DNA of 64,000 bases. Source: Nonomuraea dietziae. GTDB lineage: Bacteria > Actinomycetota > Actinomycetes > Streptosporangiales > Streptosporangiaceae. The notes below the pieces were generated by a model. It was not told the origin of the DNA. It did not search any database and was given only the letters and a program-made list of their open reading frames with translations. The DNA is taken from NCBI RefSeq assembly GCF_014195505.1, contig NZ_JACIBV010000001.1:4340001-4404000 (forward strand), given 5' to 3'. The translations under genes were made by a program, and so were the position numbers. Of the stretch, positions 55,474 through 63,473 are shown piece by piece (the stretch's first letter is position 1; the number at the start of each line of letters is the position of its first letter).

Positions 55474-55893
55474 ATGCGACTCGCGTTCATCATCGGCGGC
55501 GGCGCCGACGGCCTGGCTGTGGCCGAATGGCTGTCCTACCTCGCCTGCCCCCGCGGCTTCGAGGTCGACCTGCTCGATCTCCAGGCCGCGGGGCTGCCCG
55601 AGGTGTGCTCGCACGAGGTGCCGACTCCGCCGGCCGTCCAGGACCTGGTGCCCTGGCTGGCGGCGGCGGACGCCTTCGTGGTGGTGATCCCCGAGTGCTT
55701 CCCCATGTCGCTCGTCGACTGGTGCGCTCCGCAGTGGCGGGCCAGGCCAGCGGCCTTCGCCGGCAGGCAGGACGCCACGGAGGCCGCCGGCCCACTGCGG
55801 CCCTTCTTCGCGACGACCGTCGCGGAGGTCATCAGGTACGGCCGGCCCCGCTCGGCCGACCGCGTGCTGTCCCTATTGAGAAGAGAGAACTGA
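55474..55893 (+). CDS. Flavodoxin-fold NADPH-dependent FMN-reductase-like protein
   Basis: A 139-aa protein, shorter than the usual 180-190 aa. It begins MRLAFIIGGGADGLAVAEWL, in place of the phosphate-binding GSxRxxS loop of the family, and has AAADAFVVVIPECFPMSLVDW, equivalent to the PEYN substrate loop. The family reduces flavins or quinones with NAD(P)H. The weak FMN loop makes activity uncertain. It lies 2 nt upstream of the MFS gene, in one operon, divergent from the AfsR-like regulator. Confidence 0.7.
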   Translation: MRLAFIIGGGADGLAVAEWLSYLACPRGFEVDLLDLQAAGLPEVCSHEVPTPPAVQDLVPWLAAADAFVVVIPECFPMSLVDWCAPQWRARPAAFAGRQDATEAAGPLRPFFATTVAEVIRYGRPRSADRVLSLLRREN

Positions 55894-55895
55894 TC

Positions 55896-57422
55896 ATGAC
55901 TGTGCACCCCCGCGCGGGAGCCAGGGAGTGGCTCGGCCTGACCGTCCTGCTCCTGCCCACCGTCCTGTTGTTCCTGGCGATGACCGTGCTGTTCCTCGCC
56001 ACCCCGCACATAGCCGCCGACCTGCAACCGAGCGGCGCCCAGCTGCTGTGGATCAATGACATCTACGGGTTCATGATGGCCGGTCTGCTGGTGGCCATGG
56101 GCACCGTCGGCGACAGGATCGGGCGGCGCAAGGTGCTGCTGTTCGGCGCCGCCGCCTTCGGCGTCGCCTCAGTGGCCGCGGCGTTCGCGCCCGGCGCCGA
56201 CCTGTTGATCGTCGCCCGAGCGGTGATGGGTGTGGGCGCGGCCGCGGTCATGCCGTCCACGCTGTCGTTGATCAGCAACATGTTCCGCGACGACCGTCAG
56301 CGAGCCAGCGCGATCGGCATGTGGGCGGCCTCCATCTCGGTCGGCGTGGCCGTGGGCCCGCTGGTCGGCGGCCTGCTGCTGGAGACGTTCTGGTGGGGCG
56401 CCGCGCTCCTCGCAGGCGTGCCCGTCATGGCGCTCGTGCTGGTCGCGGCGCCCGCGCTGGTTCCCGAGTACCGGGCGCCCAAGGCGGGAGGCGCCGACGT
56501 GCTGAGCGTGCTGCTGTCCATGGCGACGCTGCTGCCCGTCGTCTACGGCGTCAAGGAGCTGGCCAAGAGCGGCCTGTCGGTGGTCGCCGTGGGAGCGATC
56601 GTCGCCGGTCTGGTGCTCGGCACCCTGTTCGTCCGCCGCCAGCTGCGACTGGAGCACCCGCTGCTGGACGTGAGACTGTTCGCCAACCGCACCTTCAGCG
56701 GCGCTCTCGGCGTCTTCCTGCTCTCGGCGATCGCGCTGGGGGGCGTCTACCTGCTGTTCACGCAGTACCTCCAGCTCGTGGCAGGTCTGTCGCCGCTGGA
56801 GTCGGGGCTGTGGATCCTGCCCGCCGCGCTCATGCTCGTCGCGGTCTCCACGTTCTCGCCGGCTCTGGCCCGCAGGGTGCGGCCCGCCTATGTGGTGGCG
56901 GCGGGAACGGCGCTGTCGGTGGCGGGCTACGTGGTGCTGACCCAGGTCGGCAGCGTGTCGGGGCTGCCGCTGCTGCTGACCGGCTTCTACATCCTCTACC
57001 CGGGCATCGCCCCGACGATGGCGCTGACCACGAACCTGGTGATCGCCTCCGCGCCGCAGGAGAAGGCCGGCGCCGCGTCCGCGGTGAACACCACGGCCAG
57101 CGACCTGGGCGTCTCGCTCGGCATCGCCCTGCTCGGCACGATCGGGACCGTCGTCTACAGGGGCGCCATGCCCACCGGCTCGGCGGACACGCTCGCGGGA
57201 GAGCTCGCGCTCGCCGAGGGCCTGCCCGCGGCGCAGGCCGAGGTCGTGATCGCGGCGGCGCGGTCGGCCTTCACCGACGGGCTGAACGTGGCGGCGGGCG
57301 TGGCGGCGGTGCTGGCGGCGGTGGCGGCGCTGGTGGCCGTGACGCTGCTGCGGCGCGTGCCGCCGTCGGGAACTCCCGCTCCGTCGGCTCCTGAGAGGGA
57401 GGAGGCGCTGAGCGCCGCATGA
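55896..57422 (+). CDS. MFS drug-efflux transporter (DHA2 type)
   Basis: A 508-aa protein with about 14 membrane segments. AGAGAGAAC precedes the ATG. Motif A is GTVGDRIGRRKVLL and motif C is ISVGVAVGPLVGGLLL. The first segment (LLFLAMTVLFLATPHIAADLQ) and the SAVNTTASDLGVSLG segment place it in the 14-TM DHA2 drug/H+ antiporter group (SmvA/QacA-like). Co-transcribed with the flavodoxin-like gene. Substrate may be a compound sensed through the AfsR-like regulator (inference). Confidence 0.92.
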   Translation: MTVHPRAGAREWLGLTVLLLPTVLLFLAMTVLFLATPHIAADLQPSGAQLLWINDIYGFMMAGLLVAMGTVGDRIGRRKVLLFGAAAFGVASVAAAFAPGADLLIVARAVMGVGAAAVMPSTLSLISNMFRDDRQRASAIGMWAASISVGVAVGPLVGGLLLETFWWGAALLAGVPVMALVLVAAPALVPEYRAPKAGGADVLSVLLSMATLLPVVYGVKELAKSGLSVVAVGAIVAGLVLGTLFVRRQLRLEHPLLDVRLFANRTFSGALGVFLLSAIALGGVYLLFTQYLQLVAGLSPLESGLWILPAALMLVAVSTFSPALARRVRPAYVVAAGTALSVAGYVVLTQVGSVSGLPLLLTGFYILYPGIAPTMALTTNLVIASAPQEKAGAASAVNTTASDLGVSLGIALLGTIGTVVYRGAMPTGSADTLAGELALAEGLPAAQAEVVIAAARSAFTDGLNVAAGVAAVLAAVAALVAVTLLRRVPPSGTPAPSAPEREEALSAA

Positions 57423-57426
57423 GACC

Positions 57427-57491
57427 ACCCCGGCCGGAGCCGGAGGACACGGCTGCGCACCCCGCGCGCCGGGCTCCGGCCGGGGTCTTTT
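57427..57491 (+). terminator. Strong terminator, 15-bp perfect stem
   Basis: ACCCCGGCCGGAGCC (57427-57441) pairs perfectly with GGCTCCGGCCGGGGT (57472-57486), followed by CTTTT, right after the MFS stop. The loop is 30 nt. Confidence 0.8.
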
Positions 57492-57526
57492 CACCTCGCT
57501 CCCCACGGAATCCCCTTCCTCCCCGA

Positions 57527-57558
57527 GACCCCAGCCGAAGCCGTCGGCCGGGGTCTTT
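57527..57558 (+). terminator. Second terminator-like hairpin
   Basis: GACCCCAGCCGA pairs with TCGGCCGGGGTC (one mismatch), a short loop, then TTT. It repeats the motif CCGGGGTCTTT of the first terminator 70 bp earlier. Confidence 0.6.
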
Positions 57559-57697
57559 CGGCGTGACCCGTCCGGACGGCACCCCCTCACACCCCAGGAC
57601 ACCCCGGCTGAAGCCGACAGCTGAAGTTGCCTGGCGGTAGGAGGCCCGTAGATCCCGAGAGGGCGCGACCGACATCGGGGCTCTCGGAGGGTGCGGA

Positions 57698-58654
57698 TCA
57701 GGTGGGGTTGAGGAGGGATTCGGCGATGGCGGTGCGGGCGTACAGGACGTAGCGCCCCGTCCTGTGGGCGCTGCACAGGCCCGCCTTCCTGAGCGCCGTC
57801 AGGTGCTGGTTGGCCCCGGGCTCCGACAGCCCCGCGCGCAGCGCGAGGTCCTTGGTGGAGGCCGGCTGGTCGAGCTCGGCCAGCAACCGGGCGCGGGTCG
57901 CGCCGAGCACTGCGGCCAGCGCCTCGGGCGGGTCCTTGCGCTCGCGCTCCCACAGGGTGGCGATGCCGCGCGGCGGGTAGCGGAGCGTGGGCTGGAAGGG
58001 CGGCACCGTGATCGAGAAGATCCGCGGCCAGGCGAAGACCGACGGCACCAGGAGCAGGCCCCTGCCGTCCAGCGGGCGCACGCCGTCGCAGAAGCGATGG
58101 GCCAGGCGCAGCCGCTCGCCCTGCCAGCTGACGTTGGCGTCGAGGTCGGCGAGCATCCGGTGCACGCCGCCCTCGGCCAGCATGCGGGCCCGGTAGAGCA
58201 GGTCGCCCTCCATGAGCGTGCGGATGCGCGGCCAGTACGGCTCGATCGCGACCGCCCAGTACGCCCTGATCTGCGCGGCCAGCCGTTCGAGCCCCGCCGA
58301 GGGATCGTCGTAGAGCGCGCGCAACCCCGGCGTACGGGCGCCGCCCCACGCGTCGAGCTCGGCGCGCACGTCGGCGGCGCGGGAGAGCATGCCCGACAGC
58401 TCCAGCTCCAGGTCGGGCAGCGACGTGGTCGGCGGAGGGGCGATGAAGCAGACCAGCGAGATCGTCGGCATCGGGACCAGGTCGGACAGCAGCCGCCAAT
58501 CGACCCCCTCCAGCCGCCCGCGCACCTGCTCGGCCCACGGCCGGTTGACGCCCGCGGGCTCCTTGATCACCCGGACGCTGGCCACGACCTCCCACAACGG
58601 GGAGATCGCGAAGCGCGTGTTGGCGATGTCCTGGACGGTGAAGGTCAGTTCGAT
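57698..58654 (-). CDS. ArsR-like winged-helix regulator with large N-terminal domain; start uncertain
   Basis: About 318 aa. Residues from IELTFTVQDIANTRFAISPLWEVVASVRV form the N-terminal domain common to a group of actinomycete ArsR-like regulators. The C-terminal 60 residues are the winged helix (ARLLAELDQPASTKDLALRAGL, then SEPGANQHLTALRKAGLCSA, ending in GRYVLYART). AAGGAG (minus strand, 58667-58662) lies 7 nt before an ATC codon at 58654, but no ATG, GTG or TTG is there. An in-frame ATG at 58699 has a weak site and would start 10 bp from the divergent MFS gene. The MFS gene at 58710 is the likely target. Confidence 0.8.
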   Translation of the reverse strand: MELTFTVQDIANTRFAISPLWEVVASVRVIKEPAGVNRPWAEQVRGRLEGVDWRLLSDLVPMPTISLVCFIAPPPTTSLPDLELELSGMLSRAADVRAELDAWGGARTPGLRALYDDPSAGLERLAAQIRAYWAVAIEPYWPRIRTLMEGDLLYRARMLAEGGVHRMLADLDANVSWQGERLRLAHRFCDGVRPLDGRGLLLVPSVFAWPRIFSITVPPFQPTLRYPPRGIATLWERERKDPPEALAAVLGATRARLLAELDQPASTKDLALRAGLSEPGANQHLTALRKAGLCSAHRTGRYVLYARTAIAESLLNPT

Positions 58655-58709
58655 TAGCTCTCTCCTTAATCCATCGCCATTATGACGCGGCGACGGCATC
58701 TTTCCAGGC

Positions 58710-59918
58710 ATGGACCCTGACTTCAGGCGGCTGTACGTCGCCGCGTTCGGCAGCCAGTTCGGCACGCAGCTGTCCCATGTGGCGCTCCCCCTGCTCGCGG
58801 TCACCGCGCTGAACGCGGGCCCTGGAGAGGTGGGCCTGCTCAGCTCGCTGGCGACGCTGACCGTGCTGCTGGTGGGACTGCCCGCCGGGGTCTGGGTCGA
58901 CAGGGTGCGGCGGCGTCCCGTCATGGTCGCGATGGACGTACTGCGGGCGCTGGCGATGGTGTCGGTGACGGCGGCCTGGTGGCTGGACGCGCTGACGATG
59001 CCGCAGCTGTACCTGGTCGCGATCGTCTCGGGCGCCGGCACGCTCTTCTTCGACGTGGCCTCGCACAGCCTGGTCCCCTCGCTGGTGGGCAGGGATCGGC
59101 TGACCGCGGCCAACTCCCTGCTCGTCGGGACGACCTCGGCGATGTACGTGTCGGGCCGCAGCGTGTCGGGCGTGCTGACCCAGGTGTTCGGCGCGCCGCT
59201 GGTGCTGCTGCTCGACGCCGTCACGTACGCGTGGTCGGCGCTGTGGCTGCGCGGGATCCGGGCGGTCGAGAGCCCGCCTGCCGTACGGGAGCCGATCGGA
59301 CGGCAGCTGCGCGAAGGGCTGCGGTTCCTGTTCGGCAACAGGGTGCTGGTGGCCATCGCCGCGCAGGGCGCGATGGCCAACCTCGGCTTCCCGCTGGCCA
59401 CCGTGCTGCTGCCGGTGCTGCTGGTGCGGGAGCTGGCCTTCCCCGAGTGGGTGTTCGGCGCCTACCTGGCCGCGAGCGGGGTGGGGGCGCTGGTGGGTTC
59501 GGCCTGCGCGCACCTGATGGCCAGGTGGCTGGGCCAGGGCGGCGCTGTGTGGCTGCTCAGTCTGGCGACGGCGCCCTTCGGGCTGCTGGTGCCGCTGCTC
59601 GACCACGGGATCTGGATCTGGCTGTCGGCGGCGGGCTTCTTCGTCGTATCCGTGCGCACGGGCGTGAACAACGTGCTGCTGGTCAGCTTCAGGCAGCAGC
59701 TCACACCCGACACCATGCTGGGCAGGATGACCTCGATCATGCAGGTGATCCTCATGGGGGCGGTGGGCATGGGCGGCCTGCTCGCGGCGGGCGTCGGTGA
59801 GCTCTGGGGGGTGCGCGCGACGCTGTGGGCGGGCGGGATCGTGATCGCCATGTCGTGGCTGCCCCTGGCCACGGTGAGGTCCGAAATCCGCCAGTTGGGA
59901 CTTCCCGCCAGGCGATAG
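58710..59918 (+). CDS. MFS transporter (12-TM, MFS_3/enterobactin-exporter-like)
   Basis: A 402-aa transporter with about 12 membrane segments. It starts MDPDFRRLYVAAFGSQFGTQ, and PAGVWVDRVRRRPVMVAMDV is the motif A loop. SLVPSLVGRDRLTAANSLL and RQQLTPDTMLGRMTS are typical of the MFS_3 group. It is divergent from the ArsR-like regulator, the usual efflux gene-repressor pairing. The DNA-repair gene follows after 9 nt on the same strand. Confidence 0.9.
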   Translation: MDPDFRRLYVAAFGSQFGTQLSHVALPLLAVTALNAGPGEVGLLSSLATLTVLLVGLPAGVWVDRVRRRPVMVAMDVLRALAMVSVTAAWWLDALTMPQLYLVAIVSGAGTLFFDVASHSLVPSLVGRDRLTAANSLLVGTTSAMYVSGRSVSGVLTQVFGAPLVLLLDAVTYAWSALWLRGIRAVESPPAVREPIGRQLREGLRFLFGNRVLVAIAAQGAMANLGFPLATVLLPVLLVRELAFPEWVFGAYLAASGVGALVGSACAHLMARWLGQGGAVWLLSLATAPFGLLVPLLDHGIWIWLSAAGFFVVSVRTGVNNVLLVSFRQQLTPDTMLGRMTSIMQVILMGAVGMGGLLAAGVGELWGVRATLWAGGIVIAMSWLPLATVRSEIRQLGLPARR

Positions 59919-59927
59919 CGTCATGGC

Positions 59928-61295
59928 ATGGAAACGTTGGACTTCGACGCCTGCTACCGCGCGGTGTCCGCGCGCGACGCCAGGTTCGACGGGCGCTTCT
60001 ACACGGCGGTGAAGACGACGCGCATCTACTGCAGGCCGATCTGTCCCGCCCGCACTCCCTCCTCACGCAACGTGCGCTTCTACCGGCACGCCGCCTCCGC
60101 CGAGGCGGCGGGGTTCAGGCCGTGCAAGCGCTGCCGTCCCGAGCTGTCGCCCGGCGACCCCGGCTGGGACGTCAGGGGCGACCTGGTGGGCAGGGCGCTG
60201 CGGCTGATCGACGACGGCGCCGCCGACGAGCGCGGCGTGGCGGGGCTGGCGGCCAGGCTGCACATCACCGAGCGCCACCTGCACAGGCTGTTCGTCGCCG
60301 AACTCGGCGTCGGGCCGCTGGCGGTGGCCAGGACCAAGCGGCTGCTGCTGGCCAAGCAGCTGCTGACCGAGACGGCGCTGCCGGTGACCGACGTGGCGTT
60401 CGCCGCGGGGTTCGGCAGCGTGCGGCAGTTCAACGCGGCCATGCAGGCGACCTACGGCTTCACGCCCTCGGAGATGCGCGCCACCGCGCACCGCCCGGGG
60501 GTCCCGGCCGCGCTCAGGCTCAGGCTGAACTGGCGGGAGCCGTACGACGTGGAGGGGCTGTTCGCCTTCCTCGCCGCCCGCGCGATCCCCGGCCTGGAGA
60601 GTGTGGACGGCGGGTCGTACGTGCGGGTGATCCCCGGCGGGACGATCACGCTGACGCCCGGCCGCGGGCACGTCGTGCTGGAGGCCTCCCTCGACGACAC
60701 CCGCCAGCTGGCCAGGGTCGTGGCGCGCTGCCGCAGGCTGCTGGACCTCGACGCCGACCCTGCCGCCATCAGCGAGGCACTGGGTTCGACGTCACTGGCG
60801 CCGCTGGTGGCCGCGCGTCCGGGGCTGCGCGTGCCCGGCGCCTTCGACGGCTTCGAGCTGGCCGTGCGCGCGATCGTCGGCCAGCAGATCTCGGTCGCGG
60901 GCGCCAGGACGCTCCTCGGCAGGATCGTGGCCAGGGCGGGCAGGTTCCCCACCGCCGAGGAGATGGCGGAGATGGACCTGTCGGCGCTCGGTCTGACCAC
61001 CAGGCGGGTGGCGACGCTGCGGGACCTGGCGGGCCGCGTCGCCTCGGGTGAGATCGACCTCGACGGCGGGCAGGACCCCGCCGACGCGGTCGCCGCCCTG
61101 CTCAGGGTGCCCGGCATCGGCCCGTGGACCGCCGGATACATCTCGCTGCGCGCGCTGCGCGATCCCGACGCCTGGCCGTCAGGCGACCTCGTCCTGGTCA
61201 AACGCATGGACGCGCTCGGCATCCCTCAGGACCACCTCGAGCGGTGGCGCCCATGGCGCGCCTACGCCGCCCTTCACCTCTGGAGCTCCTCGTGA
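59928..61295 (+). CDS. alkA: Ada N-terminal domain / AraC HTH / AlkA glycosylase fusion
   Basis: A 455-aa DNA-repair protein and regulator. Residues 1-75 form the Ada zinc domain with Cys35, Cys39, Cys66 and Cys69 (YCRPICP and PCKRCRPE); Cys35 is the methyl-phosphotriester acceptor. Residues about 85-170 are an AraC-type helix-turn-helix (ADERGVAGLAARLHITERHL, FAAGFGSVRQFNAAM). The rest is an AlkA-type 3-methyladenine glycosylase with the helix-hairpin-helix LRVPGIGPWTAGYISLRAL and a catalytic Asp in PSGDLVLVKRM. Coupled to ogt by GTGA. Methylated Ada domain probably activates the operon (inference). Confidence 0.95.
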   Translation: METLDFDACYRAVSARDARFDGRFYTAVKTTRIYCRPICPARTPSSRNVRFYRHAASAEAAGFRPCKRCRPELSPGDPGWDVRGDLVGRALRLIDDGAADERGVAGLAARLHITERHLHRLFVAELGVGPLAVARTKRLLLAKQLLTETALPVTDVAFAAGFGSVRQFNAAMQATYGFTPSEMRATAHRPGVPAALRLRLNWREPYDVEGLFAFLAARAIPGLESVDGGSYVRVIPGGTITLTPGRGHVVLEASLDDTRQLARVVARCRRLLDLDADPAAISEALGSTSLAPLVAARPGLRVPGAFDGFELAVRAIVGQQISVAGARTLLGRIVARAGRFPTAEEMAEMDLSALGLTTRRVATLRDLAGRVASGEIDLDGGQDPADAVAALLRVPGIGPWTAGYISLRALRDPDAWPSGDLVLVKRMDALGIPQDHLERWRPWRAYAALHLWSSS

Positions 61296-61786
61296 TCGAC
61301 GCTCAGATCCTCCCGACCCCGATCGGCCCGCTGTCCCTGCTCGCCCGCGAGGGCGTGATCGTGGCCGCGGGCTTCACCCCCGACCCCTCCCAGATGTTCG
61401 TACGGCTCTCGCCCCAGCTGCAGGCCCTCGGCCTCGACGTCGTGGAGGATCTCGGCGCCCCCGCCGAGGCCGTCCGCGCCTACCTGGCCGGCGACCTCGA
61501 CGCCCTCGACGAGGTGCCGGTCGAGCAGCCAGGCTCCCCCACCCGCAGGCGGTTGCACCAGGCACTGCGCGAGGTCAAGGCCGGGACCACGGTGTCGTAC
61601 GCGGAGCTGGCCGAGCGGGCGGGGATGCCGAGGACCGCGGCCAGGGCGGCAGGGTCGGCCTGCGCGCAGAACCTGATCGCGCCGTTCGTGCCCTGCCACC
61701 GGGTGCTGCCGAGCACCGGCGGATTCGGCGGCTACTACTACGGGGTTCCCGTCAAGGAGTGGCTGCTCGAGCACGAAGCGTCCTGA
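61292..61786 (+). CDS. ogt: Methylated-DNA-protein cysteine methyltransferase
   Basis: A 164-aa suicide repair protein that removes alkyl groups from O6-guanine. The acceptor is Cys135 in the hallmark PCHRVLPSTG. SYAELAERAGMPRTAARAAG is the DNA-binding helix with the Arg finger. Starts with GTG inside the alkA stop, so the pair makes up a split version of full-length Ada function. It ends tail to tail with the Spo0M-like gene, 3 bp apart. Confidence 0.95.
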   Translation: MIDAQILPTPIGPLSLLAREGVIVAAGFTPDPSQMFVRLSPQLQALGLDVVEDLGAPAEAVRAYLAGDLDALDEVPVEQPGSPTRRRLHQALREVKAGTTVSYAELAERAGMPRTAARAAGSACAQNLIAPFVPCHRVLPSTGGFGGYYYGVPVKEWLLEHEAS

Positions 61787-61789
61787 CGG

Positions 61790-62705
61790 TTACCAGTCGC
61801 CGCCCTCGTCGTCGCCCTCGAAGATGTCCTCGACGACCTCGCCGAGGACCAGCCCTCCGACGACGCCGGCCCGCGCCCGCGGCGACGGCGGCTCCCATGC
61901 CGGAGCCGCCGTGGTGCCCTCGGTGGTCGTCATGGCCGTAGTGACCGTGGGACGGCGCGGCGTGGCCGACGCCGGAGGTGAGCCGGCCCAGCCAGCGGTC
62001 GATCTCGGTGACCCAGTCGGTGCGCAGGGCCTCCTCGTGGGTGACGTGGAAGCGGCCGATGGCGTCCCCCGAGCGGCCTCCCGCCTCCAGGACGATCTCC
62101 AGGCCGCCCTGGTCGGCGACGAAGGTGAGCTCGACCTCGCCGCCCCGCCCGTAGAACTCGATCTCCTGGTAGAACGGCAGATCCTGGCGTACGCCGTGGA
62201 TCCTGCCCACCTCCAGATCGGCCGACTTGAACTGGAGCCCGAGCTGCGGGAAGGCCTCGAGGACGCGAAGCTGCGAGGGCAGTGGCTCGACCGAGACGGG
62301 GTCGAGGTCGCCCTTGTCGACGGCCTTGGCGATGGCCAGCTCGGTGCGCACGCCCACGGCCATGCCGGTCAGCCACTGGCCGCCGATCTCGCTGACCGGG
62401 GTCTCCCACGGCACGCCGAAGCTGAAGGCGACGACCTTGTCCTCGCCCTTGCGCAGGGAGAAGGGGCCGCTGACCTGCACGCGGAAGAACTCGCCCAGCC
62501 CGCCGCTCTCTCCCTCCGAGTGCTCGATCTCGACCCTGGCGACCAGGCCGAGCGTGATGTGCTCGATGTCGGCGTCGAAGTCGCCGCCCTTGAGCCGCAC
62601 CTCACCGGCCAGCGAACCTCCGGGCTGGATCCGCGGGGTGGCGAGGACGGTGTCCACGGTGGGCGCGCCCACACCCAAGGCACCCAGCATCCGCTTGAAG
62701 ACCAC
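61790..62705 (-). pseudogene. Spo0M-like sporulation-control protein, frameshifted near the end
   Basis: The GTG at 62705 has GGGAG upstream. The protein starts VVFKRMLGALGVGAPTVDTV and shows the arrestin-like Spo0M fold (QPGGSLAGEVRLKGGDFDAD, FSFGVPWETPVSEIGGQWL, EALRTDWVTEIDRWL). After a His/Gly-rich stretch (HGHYGHDDHRGHHGG), an extra base in CCC at 61870-61872 shifts the frame. Removing it gives AAGVVGGLVLGEVVEDIFE and an acidic tail ending GGDW-stop at 61790. Spo0M affects sporulation stage control in Bacillus; in actinomycetes the role is unclear. The break may be a sequence error. Confidence 0.82.
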
Positions 62706-62885
62706 GGCTTGTTCTCCCTGTCGAGTCGATTGAGTCAGCCTCCCGGCTGAACGATCAATGCTAGGGGCGTGTTCCTGACCTGGAGAGAAAACCGCCACCC
62801 CGGATCGCGACGTAGGCTGGCGCACGGACCTGGGGGCTGGCCATGGACCTCCCGGCGACCTCGGGCGCTGAAACGGAGACACTCG

Positions 62886-63473
62886 TTGACCATCTATCCG
62901 GCCAGGTCGCTGGTCATCCTCACCGGGCTGCCGGGAGCGGGCAAGACGACCCTGCTGCGCCGCCTGTACGACCTGGACGGCACCGAGAGCGCGCCGGTCA
63001 CCGTGGGCGCGGTGACGGTGATCGACTCGCAGCAGTCACGCAGCCGGTGGGCGGGCAGGCCGCGGTGGGCGCCGAAACCGGTGCGCACGGGCCTGGTGTT
63101 CGCCACCCACATGTGGCGCATCAGGAGCGGGGTGCGCGCGGGCGGCCCGGTGATCGCGCACAACCGCGGGTGCGGGCCTTTCGTGCTGCGCGCGTTCGCG
63201 TGGCTGGCCCGCCGTCACGGCGCGCAGCTGCACCTGCTGCTGCTGGACGCGCCGCCCGAGGTCGCCCTCGCCGGGCAGTACGCCAGGGGCAGGGTCGCCG
63301 CGCCGACCACCTTCACCCGCCACCAGCGTCACTGGCGCGCGCTGCTCGAACGGGTGCGGGCGGGTGACCCGACGCCCGCCGCCAGCGCCCGCGTGCTGGA
63401 GCGCGAGGACGCCGACCGGCTGGAGGTCATCCTCTTCGGCGATCACCGCGGGCTGGCCGTCCCCGGCGGCTGA
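62886..63473 (+). CDS. AAA_33-type P-loop kinase-like protein
   Basis: A 195-aa protein. The TTG at 62886 has GGAG 7 nt upstream; longer starts lack a site and read as junk. Walker A is LTGLPGAGKTTLLRRL near residue 13. Later features are a strand ending in VIDSQQSRSRW, HNRGCGPFVLRAFAWLAR and LLLLDAPPEVAL. This is the pattern of small-molecule or tRNA-like kinases with AAA_33 domains. Substrate unknown. Its 3' end overlaps the convergent ion-channel gene by 31 nt. Confidence 0.75.
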   Translation: MTIYPARSLVILTGLPGAGKTTLLRRLYDLDGTESAPVTVGAVTVIDSQQSRSRWAGRPRWAPKPVRTGLVFATHMWRIRSGVRAGGPVIAHNRGCGPFVLRAFAWLARRHGAQLHLLLLDAPPEVALAGQYARGRVAAPTTFTRHQRHWRALLERVRAGDPTPAASARVLEREDADRLEVILFGDHRGLAVPGG

